A stretch of 64,000 bases of DNA from Microbacterium helvum (GTDB lineage: Bacteria > Actinomycetota > Actinomycetes > Actinomycetales > Microbacteriaceae). A model generated the notes under the pieces. That model saw only the letters and a list, made by a program, of their open reading frames with translations. It searched no databases and was not told where the DNA came from. The DNA is taken from positions 1 to 64,000 of the forward strand of contig NZ_JACXZS010000001.1 in NCBI RefSeq assembly GCF_014779795.1, read 5' to 3'. Shown one piece after another: positions 52,740 to 61,785 of the stretch. The position numbers were made by a program, and so were the translations under genes. Numbering within the stretch: position 1 is the stretch's first letter; the number at the start of each line of letters is the position of its first letter.

Positions 52740-53225
52740 GTGAGCAACGACTACCGCAAGACCCCCGAGGCGCTGAGCCGCCTCACCCCCGCCCAGTACC
52801 GGGTGACGCAGGACGACGGCACCGAGCCCGCGTTCCGCAACGAGTACTGGAACAACCACGACGCCGGCATCTACGTCGACGTGGTCTCGGGCCAGCCCCT
52901 GTTCGCGTCGACCGACAAGTACGACAGCGGCACCGGATGGCCGAGCTTCACCCGCCCCATCGAGCCCGACGCGGTGACCACCAAGAAGGACCGGTCGCTG
53001 TTCATGCCGCGCACCGAGGTGCGCTCGTCGGGCGCCGACAGTCACCTGGGTCACGTCTTCCCCGACGGCCCGCGGGATGCCGGCGGCCTGAGATACTGCA
53101 TGAACTCGGCCGCACTGCGCTTCGTGCCCGTCGCGTCGCTCGACGACGAGGGCTACGGCGCCTACCTCGACCGCTTCGACACGCTCAGCGACCAGAACCC
53201 CGAGAACCAGGAGAACCCCTCATGA
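52740..53225 (+). CDS. msrB: Peptide methionine-R-sulfoxide reductase MsrB
   Basis: A 161-residue Msr[34 protein letters not shown] and the catalytic cysteine in [11 protein letters not shown]. The two CxxC zinc pairs of some MsrBs are absent, which is a known variant. GGAGGA precedes the GTG start. The stop overlaps msrA. Confidence 0.93.
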   Translation: MSNDYRKTPEALSRLTPAQYRVTQDDGTEPAFRNEYWNNHDAGIYVDVVSGQPLFASTDKYDSGTGWPSFTRPIEPDAVTTKKDRSLFMPRTEVRSSGADSHLGHVFPDGPRDAGGLRYCMNSAALRFVPVASLDDEGYGAYLDRFDTLSDQNPENQENPS

Positions 53226-53776
53226 CCAGCGGACCCTTCGACACCGGAGAGATCACCCGCACGCCCGGCACCGAGACGGCCGTCCTCGCCGGCGGCTGTT
53301 TCTGGGGCATGGAGGACCTCATCCGCCGCCAGCCCGGCGTGCTGTCGACCCGCGTCGGCTACACCGGCGGCGAGAACGCCCACGCGACCTACCAGCGACA
53401 CCCCGGCCACGCCGAGGCCGTCGAGATCGTCTTCGATCCGGCCCAGACCTCGTACCGCGACATCCTGGCGTTCTTCTTCCAGATCCACGACCCGTCGACC
53501 CTGAACCGGCAGGGCAACGACATCGGCACCAGCTACCGCTCCGCGATCTTCCCGCTCTCGCCCGAGCAGGCCGAGGTCGCGCGCGACACGATCGCCGACG
53601 TCGACGCGTCCGGTCTGTGGCCGGGCAAGGCCGTCACCACGATCGAGCCCGAGGGCCCGTTCTGGGAGGCCGAGCCCGAGCACCAGGACTACCTGATCCG
53701 CTACCCCAACGGGTACACGTGCCACTTCCCGCGCGCGGGCTGGGTGCTCCCCAAGCGCGCCGACGCGACGGCGTAG
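53222..53776 (+). CDS. msrA: Peptide methionine-S-sulfoxide reductase MsrA
   Basis: A 184-residue MsrA with the catalytic G-G-C-F-W-G-M-E (about residues 24-31), Y-x-G-G (47-50), G-H-A-E-A-V-E-I and [11 protein letters not shown]. It reduces the S form of methionine sulfoxide; with MsrB it covers both isomers. ATGA overlap couples translation to msrB. A strong terminator follows. Confidence 0.95.
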   Translation: MTSGPFDTGEITRTPGTETAVLAGGCFWGMEDLIRRQPGVLSTRVGYTGGENAHATYQRHPGHAEAVEIVFDPAQTSYRDILAFFFQIHDPSTLNRQGNDIGTSYRSAIFPLSPEQAEVARDTIADVDASGLWPGKAVTTIEPEGPFWEAEPEHQDYLIRYPNGYTCHFPRAGWVLPKRADATA

Positions 53777-53791
53777 CAACGCTGGACGATT

Positions 53792-53823
53792 GGATGCCGC
53801 GACCCGGCCGGGTCGCGGCATCC
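53792..53823 (+). terminator. Palindromic terminator after msrA with GGATGCC arms
   Basis: A perfect 32-bp palindrome (arm GGATGCCGCGACCCGG) lies 15 bases after the msrA stop. It carries facing GGATGCC/GGCATCC copies. Confidence 0.85.
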
Positions 53824-54007
53824 ATCGTTCCCGGGCACGTGTCCCAGGTCGCTGTGGTACGGTTGCGGTCGCCCGATCGGGCCGCCGCGTCGACCTTCTC
53901 TGCCTCATTGCGGAGACCAGAGCGCTCGACGCCTCACCGCCACCGCGGTGCTTCCTTCCTTCGACTCCCGCCACGACCACGTCGCGTCGTGCGCGCACCA
54001 CACTCCT

Positions 54008-54340
54008 GTGACACTCATTCATCCTGCATCCGTATCCGTATCCACCCGCACCGCCCTCGACTGGCGCCAGGCCGACCACGACGTCCACGTCGCGACGTCG
54101 GCCGGCGAGTATGCCGGGTTCGTCCACGTGACCGACGCCGGTTTCGTGGCCCACGGCCCCCGCGGCGAGCACCTCGGCGTGCACGCCGAACGGGCCGACG
54201 CCGCACACGCGGTGGCGGCATCCCTCACCCGCACCCCGCGCGCCCGGACGCGCGGCGTGCCCCACCTGCGTCCGCTCCGCACACGTCGGAGCGGCACCCC
54301 GGGCCGCACACGCGGTCCACAGAACAAAAGGAAAGACACG
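54008..54340 (+). other. In-frame coding segment joined to the cold-shock gene
   Basis: From a GTG at 54008 the frame stays open into the cold-shock ATG without a stop. Residues about 1-75 ([27 protein letters not shown]) have strongly G/C-ending codons and look like a real beta-rich domain; the rest is Arg/Pro-rich. A hairpin CCGCTCCG/CGGAGCGG (54272-54294) lies in it. It could be a separate small protein missing its stop, or the head of a 178-residue fusion. The preceding 53824-54007 shows no gene. Confidence 0.5.
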
Positions 54341-54544
54341 ATGGCCACTGGCACCGTGAAATGGTTCAACTCCGAGAAGGGCTACGGCTTCATCGCTCCC
54401 GATGACGGCTCGGCCGATCTCTTCGCACACTTCAGCGCGATCGCCGGCAGCGGCTTCAAAGAGCTGCGCGAAGACCAGAAGGTGGAATTCGACGCCGAGC
54501 AGGGCCCGAAGGGCATGCAGGCGGCCAACATCCGCCCGCTCTGA
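54341..54544 (+). CDS. cspA: Cold-shock protein CspA family
   Basis: A 67-residue CSD protein: [15 protein letters not shown] with RNP1 (K13-I18) and RNP2 L-F-A-H-F (27-31). It binds single-stranded RNA and DNA as an RNA chaperone. AAAGGAAAG lies before the ATG, supporting independent initiation. An open upstream frame runs into it without a stop. A fatty-acid desaturase, also a cold-response function, follows. Confidence 0.93.
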   Translation: MATGTVKWFNSEKGYGFIAPDDGSADLFAHFSAIAGSGFKELREDQKVEFDAEQGPKGMQAANIRPL

Positions 54545-54662
54545 GCGCTCGTCGGCCGGGGTGCGACTGCGCCCCGGCCGACCATCGGCTGACAAGGTCC
54601 GGTGTATTCCGGCTCCGACATACCGGTGCACGTAGCCTGGCACCAGCGAACGGCATCCGCCC

Positions 54663-55817
54663 TTGGCTTTCACGGCCACCGCGGTCCCGATCGAATCCAC
54701 AGGTGCTCCCATCTCCTCCACCGCTCTCGAGCCTCGGCTCGGTCCCGTCCGTCAGAGCTACGCCGGAACGACGGAGTTCCCGCCTCTCGCCCGCGCCTAC
54801 ACCGATGTCGCGCAGGTCATCCGCGAGACCGGCCTCATGCGCCGCGCACCCTGGTTCTACGGCGGTGTCGGACTGGCCATCGCCCTCGCCTTCGGCGGTG
54901 CGATCACCGGCTTCGTCCTGCTGGGCCACTCCTGGTACCAGCTGCTGATCGCGGCCGCCCTGGGCGTGCTCTTCACGCAGGTCGCCTTCCTCTCTCACGA
55001 GGCCGCCCACCGCCAGATCCTCGCATCGGGGCCGGCCAACGACCGGCTCGCCCGGCTGCTCGGCAACGGCGTCGTCGGCATGAGCTACTCGTGGTGGGCG
55101 AACAAGCACACCCGCCATCACGCGAACCCGAATCGCGTCGGCAAGGACCCCGACATCGAAGTCGACACGATCTCGTTCCTCGATGCCGACGCCGCGCAGG
55201 CGCGCGGACTGCGCCGCCTCGTCACCCGCCGGCAGGGGTGGCTGTTCTTCCCGCTGCTCACCCTCGAAGGCCTGAATCTGCACTTCCTCGCCTTCCGCCA
55301 CCTGTTCGGGCGAGCACCGGTGAAGGGCCGGTACGTCGAGCTCGGCCTGCTGGCCGCGCGGTTCGCCCTGGTGTGGACGCCGGTCTTCGTCTTCCTCCCG
55401 CTGGGCATGGCGTTCGCCTTCCTGGGCGTGCAGCTGGCCGTCTTCGGCGTGTACATGGGAGCCTCGTTCGCGCCGAACCACAAGGGGATGGCCGTCATCG
55501 CCCCCGACGCGAAGCTCGACTTCTTCAGCAAGCAGGTCCGCACCTCGCGCAACATCTCCGGCGGCTGGTGGGCGACCTGGCTCATGGGCGGCCTGAACTA
55601 CCAGATCGAGCACCATCTGTTCCCGAGCATGGCCCGGCCGCATCTGGCCCGTGCCCGAGCGATCGTGATCGACCACTCCCACGCGCTGGGCGTCCCCTAC
55701 GTCGAGACGTCGCTGTGGCGCTCGTACGGCATCGTGATCGACTACCTCAACCGCGTCGGCCTCGCCGCGCGCGACCCGTTCGACTGCCCGGTCGTGGCGA
55801 CCTACCGCAGGGCCTGA
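54663..55817 (+). CDS. Membrane fatty-acid desaturase
   Basis: A 384-residue di-iron desaturase. The three histidine boxes are H-E-A-A-H (112-116), H-T-R-H-H (149-153) and Q-I-E-H-H (314-318); the last is of the front-end/acyl-CoA type (DesA3-like). Four membrane helices surround them. It introduces double bonds and raises membrane fluidity in the cold. The TTG start at 54663 is the best available but uncertain, as no ATG/GTG with a good site is near. Confidence 0.9.
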   Translation: MAFTATAVPIESTGAPISSTALEPRLGPVRQSYAGTTEFPPLARAYTDVAQVIRETGLMRRAPWFYGGVGLAIALAFGGAITGFVLLGHSWYQLLIAAALGVLFTQVAFLSHEAAHRQILASGPANDRLARLLGNGVVGMSYSWWANKHTRHHANPNRVGKDPDIEVDTISFLDADAAQARGLRRLVTRRQGWLFFPLLTLEGLNLHFLAFRHLFGRAPVKGRYVELGLLAARFALVWTPVFVFLPLGMAFAFLGVQLAVFGVYMGASFAPNHKGMAVIAPDAKLDFFSKQVRTSRNISGGWWATWLMGGLNYQIEHHLFPSMARPHLARARAIVIDHSHALGVPYVETSLWRSYGIVIDYLNRVGLAARDPFDCPVVATYRRA

Positions 55818-55901
55818 CCGCGCGCGGCGCTCCGCATAGACGGGCGCCCGCCGTTCGTCAACCCGGTGCCGTGAGGCGGCCGGCCAGTGCACGCTCGAGT
55901 C

Positions 55902-56357
55902 ATGACTCAGATCATCGAGACCATCGACGTCGACGTGCGGGTCACCATGGCCTACAACCAGTGGACCCAGTTCGAGAGCTTCCCGAAGTTCCTCGACGAG
56001 GTCGTGTCGATCACTCAGCTCGACGACACGCACAACCACTGGAAGGTGCGGGTCGGGCCGTTCGAGCGCGAGTTCGACGCCGAGATCACCGAGCAGCATC
56101 CCGACGAGCGAGTGGCGTGGCGCAGCGTCGGCGGCGACACGGCGCACGCCGGCGTCGTGACGTTCCACCGGCTCAGCGACACCCGTTCGCGCGTCGCCGT
56201 GCAGATCGACTGGGAGCCGACGGACGCCCTGGAGAAGCTCGGGTCGCTCGTCGGAGCCGGCTCGCACGCCGTCAAGAAGGACCTGCAGAACTTCAAGGAG
56301 TTCATCGAGAACGCCCCGCGCGAGACCGGCGCCTGGCGCGGCGACGTCGCGAGCTGA
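55902..56357 (+). CDS. SRPBCC-family protein (polyketide cyclase/dehydrase-like)
   Basis: A 151-residue START-like protein: E-T-I-D-V-D-V-R-V-T-M-A-Y-N-Q-W-T-Q-F-E-S-F-P-K-F is the usual beginning, followed by W-K-V and a final helix K-K-D-L-Q-N-F-K-E-F-I-E. This small group (pfam03364-like) probably binds a hydrophobic ligand. It lies after the desaturase on the same strand, before a strong terminator. Confidence 0.85.
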   Translation: MTQIIETIDVDVRVTMAYNQWTQFESFPKFLDEVVSITQLDDTHNHWKVRVGPFEREFDAEITEQHPDERVAWRSVGGDTAHAGVVTFHRLSDTRSRVAVQIDWEPTDALEKLGSLVGAGSHAVKKDLQNFKEFIENAPRETGAWRGDVAS

Positions 56358-56361
56358 CGCC

Positions 56362-56398
56362 GATGGATGCCGCGACCGGCCGGGTCGCGGCATCCATC
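56362..56398. terminator. Bidirectional hairpin terminator with GGATGCC arms
   Basis: GATGGATGCCGCGACC pairs perfectly with its complement around loop GGCCG. It lies between the SRPBCC gene and the convergent UbiB-like gene. Confidence 0.88.
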
Positions 56399-56442
56399 AC
56401 CGGCGCGTCGGGGCGACCCTCGTGGTCACGCGGCGCGCGGCC

Positions 56443-58137
56443 TCATTCGCCGGGGCGCCGGAGGAACCCCGAGAACAGCGTGTGCAGCAGCGGCAGCACC
56501 GACACGATCATGAGCACGGTGCCGATCACGAGGTCCTGCGAGCGCAGCACGGCACCGCTGATCAGCAGCCCCGCGAACAGCACCGCCGACACGGCACGGC
56601 GACCCATGCGTTCCAGTCGTCGAAGCTTCTGGTCGAGCTTGGGCACCTCGGCCACGAGTCTGCCGTCGACGATCTGCGACACCATCTCGTCGAGCCGCTT
56701 CGGCAGCCGCGCCACGACGCCGGCGACCGACACCGCCTCGCGCGCGAACCCCTGCACGAGGTTGCCGCTCTGGTCGCGCAGCAGCTGGTCGGCGTAGGGC
56801 TCGACGGCGTCCCACACGTTGAACGCCGGGTCCAGCGCGCTGCACACGCCGCTCGTGAGCGAGATCGCCCGCACGATCAGCAGGAAGTTCTCGGGCAGCT
56901 GGAACGGCAGCGAGCGCACCACGTCGCCGAACTCGGTGGCGAAGTCCTGGAACTCGCGGGGATCGACCTTCTGCAGCTCGGCGAAGCCCATGCCGCCGAA
57001 TCGCGCGAACAGCGCCGTCATGGCGCGTTCGAGCTCGCCCGTGTCGGCGGACGGCAGCAGCGCGCCGACCTCGCGGATGCTCGCGACCATCTTCTTGCTG
57101 TCGCGCGCGGCCACCGCGATGATCAGCTGCTGCAGGCCGGTGCGCAGCGTATCGGGCACCTCGCCCATCATCCCGAAGTCGACGAACGTGAGCCTCCAGG
57201 GGCGGGCTCCCGGTGCGGCGTCCGGCTGTGCCGGCGTGACGAAGATGTTGCCGGGGTGCGGATCGGCGTGGAAGTAGCCGTCCACGAACAGCTGGTCGAA
57301 CATGACGTTCGCGAACTCTTTCGCGACGGCCGCCGGGTCGATGCCGGCTGCGCGCAGTCCGTCGACATCCGTGATCTTGATCGCGGTGACGTCGGCGAGC
57401 ACCAGGACGCGTCGCGTGGTGCGCTCCCACGCCACCTCCGGCACGGTCACCCGGTCGTCGCCCGCGAAGTTCTCGGCGAACCGCGCCGCGTTGCGGGCCT
57501 CGAGCACATAGTCGATCTCGTCGCGGCTGGTGCTCGCGAACTCCTCCACGAGCGCCGGCAGGTCGACGTGGTCGCGCACCACGCGCACACGGCTGAGCCA
57601 CGCCGCCACCCGCCGCAGCGCCGCGAGGTCGACGTCGACGATCGCGTCGATGCCCGGTCGCTGCACCTTCACCACGACATCCGCGAAGCCGGTGTCGGCG
57701 GCATCCTCCGGATTGAGCCGTGCGCGATGGGCTTGACCGAGGGATGCCGCGGCCACCGGAGTCTCGTCGACCCACGCGAACGCCCGCTCGAGGGGGGCCC
57801 CGAGCTCGGCCTCCGCGAGCGCCCGGATGGCGGGGAAAGCGACCGGCGGGACCTCGTCCTGCAGACCCTCCAGCTCGGTCGTGATCTCGGGCGGCAGGAC
57901 GTCCAGGCGCGACGACAGGAACTGCCCGACCTTGATCATGAGCCCGCCGAGCGACACCGCGAGCACGCGGAACCTCTTCGCTGCGTGCTCGAGGCGCTGC
58001 GGACGGTTGCGCGCGGCGAGCGCGCTCAGCCCGAAGCGCGGCAGGACGAGCTCGAACCACCACGCCTGCACCATGTAGCGCGACGCGAACCGCAGGATCC
58101 GCCGATAGCGGGCGCGCGTGTCACCGGCGTCTGCCAT
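56443..58137 (-). CDS. ABC1/UbiB-family atypical kinase
   Basis: A 564-residue protein with the UbiB motif K-V-G-Q (69-72, the family's K-x-G-Q), V-V-V-K-V-Q-R-P-G (nucleotide-binding Lys), Y-F-H-A-D-P-H-P-G-N and F-V-D-F-G-M-M-G (metal site). Two hydrophobic helices close the C-terminus (about 510-550). Members support isoprenoid quinone or lipid metabolism. The PadR gene is directly upstream, 10 bases from its start. Confidence 0.92.
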   Translation of the reverse strand: MADAGDTRARYRRILRFASRYMVQAWWFELVLPRFGLSALAARNRPQRLEHAAKRFRVLAVSLGGLMIKVGQFLSSRLDVLPPEITTELEGLQDEVPPVAFPAIRALAEAELGAPLERAFAWVDETPVAAASLGQAHRARLNPEDAADTGFADVVVKVQRPGIDAIVDVDLAALRRVAAWLSRVRVVRDHVDLPALVEEFASTSRDEIDYVLEARNAARFAENFAGDDRVTVPEVAWERTTRRVLVLADVTAIKITDVDGLRAAGIDPAAVAKEFANVMFDQLFVDGYFHADPHPGNIFVTPAQPDAAPGARPWRLTFVDFGMMGEVPDTLRTGLQQLIIAVAARDSKKMVASIREVGALLPSADTGELERAMTALFARFGGMGFAELQKVDPREFQDFATEFGDVVRSLPFQLPENFLLIVRAISLTSGVCSALDPAFNVWDAVEPYADQLLRDQSGNLVQGFAREAVSVAGVVARLPKRLDEMVSQIVDGRLVAEVPKLDQKLRRLERMGRRAVSAVLFAGLLISGAVLRSQDLVIGTVLMIVSVLPLLHTLFSGFLRRPGE

Positions 58138-58147
58138 CGGTCTCCCG

Positions 58148-58711
58148 TCAGTCCTGAGCGAGGATGGAGTAGAGCCTACGCCGCGCCTCGTCCAGCACGT
58201 CGACGGCCTGCGCGACCTGCTCGGGCGTGCCGCCGCGGGCGACCTGCGCCGCCGCCTGCGCGAGCTTCGCCCCGGCCTTCGGCAGGGCCGTGGCTCGACC
58301 TGCCTCGGCGGTGCCGAACGCCTCCCAGGGCGCGGTCTGGTCCTCCCCCGCCTCGGCCTCTGCGCGACCGGCGTCGGTCAGCGCGTAGGTCTTCTTGCCG
58401 CCCGACTCCTCCGCGACGACGAGGCCCTCGTCGGCCAGCAGCTGAAGGGTCGGATACACCGAGCCGGGGCTCGGCTTCCACGCGCCGCCGCTGCGCTCCT
58501 CGATCTCGCGGATGATCTGGTAACCGTGCATCGGCTGCTCCGCGAGCACCGCGAGCACGGCGGCGCGCACATCGCCGCGTCCCACACGAGGGGCGAAGCG
58601 CTGCTCGAACGCCTCCCGCAGCTGATCCACCGCGTCGAAGAGGCCGCCTGAGAGCCCCTGTGCCGACGGCCCGCGGTGGCGGGGTCCGAATCCTGGATAC
58701 GTACCGCTCAT
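58148..58711 (-). CDS. PadR-family transcriptional regulator
   Basis: A 187-residue regulator with winged helix V-R-A-A-V-L-A-V-L-A-E-Q-P-M-H-G-Y-Q-I-I-R-E-I (about residues 47-69) and S-P-G-S-V-Y-P-T-L-Q-L-L. The N-terminal 45 residues are Gly/Pro-rich and the C-terminal half alpha-helical. GGAGG precedes the ATG. It is upstream of the UbiB-like gene and probably represses it and itself through the palindrome just upstream. Confidence 0.92.
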   Translation of the reverse strand: MSGTYPGFGPRHRGPSAQGLSGGLFDAVDQLREAFEQRFAPRVGRGDVRAAVLAVLAEQPMHGYQIIREIEERSGGAWKPSPGSVYPTLQLLADEGLVVAEESGGKKTYALTDAGRAEAEAGEDQTAPWEAFGTAEAGRATALPKAGAKLAQAAAQVARGGTPEQVAQAVDVLDEARRRLYSILAQD

Positions 58712-58743
58712 GACGACCTCCTGGCGAGTGCCTGACGATACTC

Positions 58744-58769
58744 CGACGATATATGCCGATATATCGTCG
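58744..58769. promoter_or_regulatory. PadR operator, 11-4-11 inverted repeat
   Basis: CGACGATATAT and ATATATCGTCG flank GCCG, a perfect palindrome 32 bases before the PadR start. Its ATATAT core fits PadR sites. Confidence 0.8.
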
Positions 58770-58781
58770 AGCAAGAAATGG

Positions 58782-58794
58782 TTGCCTGAGGCAA
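58782..58794. promoter_or_regulatory. MarR-type operator TTGCCTGAGGCAA
   Basis: A 6-1-6 palindrome (TTGCCT, G, AGGCAA) 21 bases before the MarR gene and 12 after the PadR operator. It likely serves MarR autorepression. Confidence 0.65.
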
Positions 58795-58815
58795 TTACAG
58801 GAGTAGAGTCGAGTC

Positions 58816-59361
58816 ATGGATGCCGCACCGCGCGCCGACCTGCTCTCCTCGCTCACCCGGCTCATGTCGCGGTGGTCGTCGAGCACCGTCCAGGCGCGCA
58901 TCGCGAGCGGCGTCGGCGTCGCACTGGATCCCACCGAGATCCGCGCGGTCTACACCCTCGGCATCCACGGCGGCGCCGCGCGCCCGAGTGAACTCGCCGA
59001 CGAGCTGAACGTGACGCGCCCCACGACGTCGAAGCTCATCGCCCGGCTGCTCGCCGACGGTCTGGTGACGCGCACCGCCCATCCCGACGACGGACGGGCG
59101 ACCACCGTCGCGTTCACCGGGCGCGGGCGGGACGCCTTCCACCGGCTCGTCACGGCGGGGCAGATCATGGTCGACCACGTGCTCGACGACTGGACGCCCG
59201 CCGAGATCGACGCGTTCGGCGGGCTGCTGCGCCGCTTCGTCGACGGCCTGCTCACCGAATCCCCCGTTCCCCTGACTCACGCGGATCCCGCGCGAGAAGA
59301 TCCCGCCGCACACCCGCGGCCCACCGCGACGGCGATCCCGTCGCCCGCAGAAGGAGACTGA
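58816..59361 (+). CDS. MarR-family transcriptional regulator
   Basis: A 181-residue winged-helix protein: R-P-S-E-L-A-D-E-L-N-V-T-R-P-T-T-S-K-L-I-A-R-L (about residues 56-78), then H-P-D-D-G-R-A-T-T wing. The C-terminus is a Pro/Ala-rich tail. It precedes an SDR gene by one base beyond the stop (co-transcribed), with a palindrome in its promoter. Confidence 0.88.
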   Translation: MDAAPRADLLSSLTRLMSRWSSSTVQARIASGVGVALDPTEIRAVYTLGIHGGAARPSELADELNVTRPTTSKLIARLLADGLVTRTAHPDDGRATTVAFTGRGRDAFHRLVTAGQIMVDHVLDDWTPAEIDAFGGLLRRFVDGLLTESPVPLTHADPAREDPAAHPRPTATAIPSPAEGD

Positions 59362-59362
59362 T

Positions 59363-60163
59363 ATGCCCCGCACCTACGTCGTCACCGGCTCCGCGTCCGG
59401 CATCGGCGCCGCCACCGCCGAGCTGCTGCGCAGCAGAGGCGAGACCGTGGTCGGCATCGACTTGCACGGCGCCGAGGTCGAAGCCGACCTGTCCACCCCG
59501 GAAGGGCGCGCGGATGCCGCCGCCGGGGCCATCGCGAAGACCGGCGGCGTCATCGACGGCGTGATCGCGTGCGCCGGCATCTCTGCACCGATCGGCAAGA
59601 CGATGTCGATCAACTTCTTCGGCGTGACCGAGCTGCTCACCGCGCTTCTGCCGGCCCTTCGTGCGTCCGAGGCGCCCCGCGCCGCCGTCGTGTCGTCGAT
59701 GGCGTCGCTGCAGCCCGTCGATGCCGCCCTCGTCGACGCGGCGCTCGCCGGCGACGAGTCGACCGCGGTCTCGCGCGGCGAAGAGCTCGCCGCCCAGGGA
59801 CCCGAGCTCGGCTACCTCAACTACCCCTCGTCCAAGCGCGCGCTGTCGCGCTGGGTGCGTCGCGCCTCGATCTCGGACGACTGGGCGGGCTCCGGCATCC
59901 CCCTCAACGCCGTCGCGCCCGGCACGGTGATCACGCCGATGACGGCGGGCCTGCTCGCGACGCCCGAGGGCGCGGCGATGGTCGACGCGGCCGTGCCGAT
60001 GCCGCTCAACCACCACCAGCCCGCGTCGTCGATCGCGGAGCTGCTGGTGTGGCTGACCAGCCCGGCGAACACGCACATGGCCGGCCAGACGATCTACGAC
60101 GACGGCGGCGCCGACGCGACCCTCCGCGGCGACGACATCTGGTCGTGGAACGACCCGAAGTGA
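59363..60163 (+). CDS. Short-chain dehydrogenase (HsdA-like)
   Basis: A 266-residue SDR with T-G-S-A-S-G-I-G at residues 8-15, the active-site Y-P-S-S-K (about 153-157) and V-S-S-M-A-S. A gap for the N-N-A-G-like motif reads A-C-A-G-I-S. It resembles 3-alpha-hydroxysteroid dehydrogenase-like reductases that use NAD(P). AAGGAG precedes the ATG. It is cotranscribed with the MarR gene, which may sense its substrate. Confidence 0.9.
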   Translation: MPRTYVVTGSASGIGAATAELLRSRGETVVGIDLHGAEVEADLSTPEGRADAAAGAIAKTGGVIDGVIACAGISAPIGKTMSINFFGVTELLTALLPALRASEAPRAAVVSSMASLQPVDAALVDAALAGDESTAVSRGEELAAQGPELGYLNYPSSKRALSRWVRRASISDDWAGSGIPLNAVAPGTVITPMTAGLLATPEGAAMVDAAVPMPLNHHQPASSIAELLVWLTSPANTHMAGQTIYDDGGADATLRGDDIWSWNDPK

Positions 60164-60186
60164 CCTGCGTCAAGCGTCGACGAAGT

Positions 60187-60215
60187 GGATGCCGCGGCCC
60201 CGGGCCGCGGCATCC
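60187..60215. terminator. Bidirectional hairpin terminator with GGATGCC arms
   Basis: GGATGCCGCGGCCC pairs with GGGCCGCGGCATCC around one base (in practice a loop of about five). It lies between the SDR gene and the convergent flavin reductase. Confidence 0.87.
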
Positions 60216-60220
60216 CTCGC

Positions 60221-61651
60221 TCACTCGGGAGCCGGGCGACCGTAGGCCTCGAGCCAGCGCAGCCACACCTCGCTGATCGTCGGGTACGACGGCACCGCAT
60301 GCCACAGGCGCTCCAGTGGCACCTCGCCGACGATCGCGATCGTCGCCGAGTGCAGCAGCTCGCCGACGTCCTGGCCCACGAAGGTCGCGCCGACGAGCAC
60401 CCGACGCCGCTCGTCGACGATCGCCCGCGCCTGCCCGGTGTAGTGGTCGGCCACCTCGCTCGCACCTGCGACCCACGACAGGTCGTAGTCGAGCACGCGG
60501 ACGTCGAGCCCCGCCTTCTTCGCCGACGCTTCGGTGTGGCCCACCGCCGCGACCTCGGGATCGGTGAACACGACCTGCGGAACCGCGGAATGGTCAGCGG
60601 TCGCCGCGTGCGCACCCCATGCGCCGTCATCCACGGCGCCGCCCCGAGCCCGCGCGGCGATGACGTCGCCGGCGGCGCGGGCCTGGTACTTGCCCTGGTG
60701 GGTGAGCAGCGCGCGGTGGTTGACGTCGCCGACGGCGTACAGCCAGTCGACGCCGCGCACGCGCAGCGTGTCGTCGACGTCGAGCCATGACCCGGGAGTG
60801 AGCCCGGCGACCTCCAGGCCGAGGTCGGCGGTGCGCGGGACGCGTCCCGTCGCGACGAGCACCTCGGCCGCGCGGACCTCGGTGCCGTCCGACAGCGCCA
60901 GCACGACCTGGCCGTCGGCGGCGCGCTCGGCGCGTTCGACCTCGACCCCGGTGCGGAGGTCGGCACCGGCATCCGCCAGCGCCTTCGCCACCGCCTCGCC
61001 CGCGAACGGCTCGACGCCGCGTAGCAGCCCCGATCGTGCGATGACCGTCACCGGAACGCCGAGCGCGGTGAACAGCGTCGCCATCTCGCTGCCGACCACG
61101 CCGCCGCCGAGGATCGCGAGGGATGCCGGCACCTCGCGCATGCCGGTCGCCTCGCGGCTCGTCCACGGCCGCACGTCGCGCAGACCCGGGATGTCGGGCA
61201 GCAGCGCGGCGGACCCCGTCGACACCGCGACGGCGTGACGGGCGCTGAGCACCGTCTCGGCGCCGTCCGAGCCGATGACCGTGACCTCGCGCTCGCCCGA
61301 GAGGCGCCCGTGCCCGCGGACCAGGTCGATGCCGGCGCCCTGCAGCCAGGTCACCTGCGACGTGTCGTCCCAGTGGTGAACGAACTCGTCGCGTCGGGCC
61401 AGCACCGCGGCGCGATCGAGCTCGCCCGTCACGGCGGCCGAGGCTCCCGTGACGTCGCGCGCGGCACGCAGCGCCGCGGCGGGCCGGAGCATCGCCTTGG
61501 ACGGGATGCACGCCCAGTACGAGCACTCGCCGCCCACGAGCTCGCTCTCGACGATCACCGCCGAGAGGCCGCCCTGCACGGCGCGGTCCGCGATGTTCTC
61601 GCCCACCGGCCCTGCGCCGATCACGATCAGGTCGTATTCCCGAGCAGTCAT
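60221..61651 (-). CDS. Pyridine-nucleotide disulfide oxidoreductase
   Basis: A 476-residue flavoprotein with FAD motif G-A-G-P-V-G (12-17), the redox cysteine pair Cys43 and Cys48 in E-C-S-Y-W-A-C-I-P-S-K, NAD(P) motif I-L-G-G-G-V-V-G-S-E and the dimer domain at the C-terminus. The group includes mycothiol/thiol disulfide reductases and mercuric-reductase relatives. The spacing C-x4-C is standard. The specific thiol substrate is unknown. Confidence 0.9.
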   Translation of the reverse strand: MTAREYDLIVIGAGPVGENIADRAVQGGLSAVIVESELVGGECSYWACIPSKAMLRPAAALRAARDVTGASAAVTGELDRAAVLARRDEFVHHWDDTSQVTWLQGAGIDLVRGHGRLSGEREVTVIGSDGAETVLSARHAVAVSTGSAALLPDIPGLRDVRPWTSREATGMREVPASLAILGGGVVGSEMATLFTALGVPVTVIARSGLLRGVEPFAGEAVAKALADAGADLRTGVEVERAERAADGQVVLALSDGTEVRAAEVLVATGRVPRTADLGLEVAGLTPGSWLDVDDTLRVRGVDWLYAVGDVNHRALLTHQGKYQARAAGDVIAARARGGAVDDGAWGAHAATADHSAVPQVVFTDPEVAAVGHTEASAKKAGLDVRVLDYDLSWVAGASEVADHYTGQARAIVDERRRVLVGATFVGQDVGELLHSATIAIVGEVPLERLWHAVPSYPTISEVWLRWLEAYGRPAPE

Positions 61652-61785
61652 GCGCCCCAACGTAGCGGCGCCCGGCGACACGAGCGACCCCTTGCATGCT
61701 CTGCCGCGCGGCGCAATCCTGTCCGCGTGTCGGAGGGGTGTGGTTATGTGGGAACCCCGCTGGCAAATCCGGCCGAAAGGGCAGC

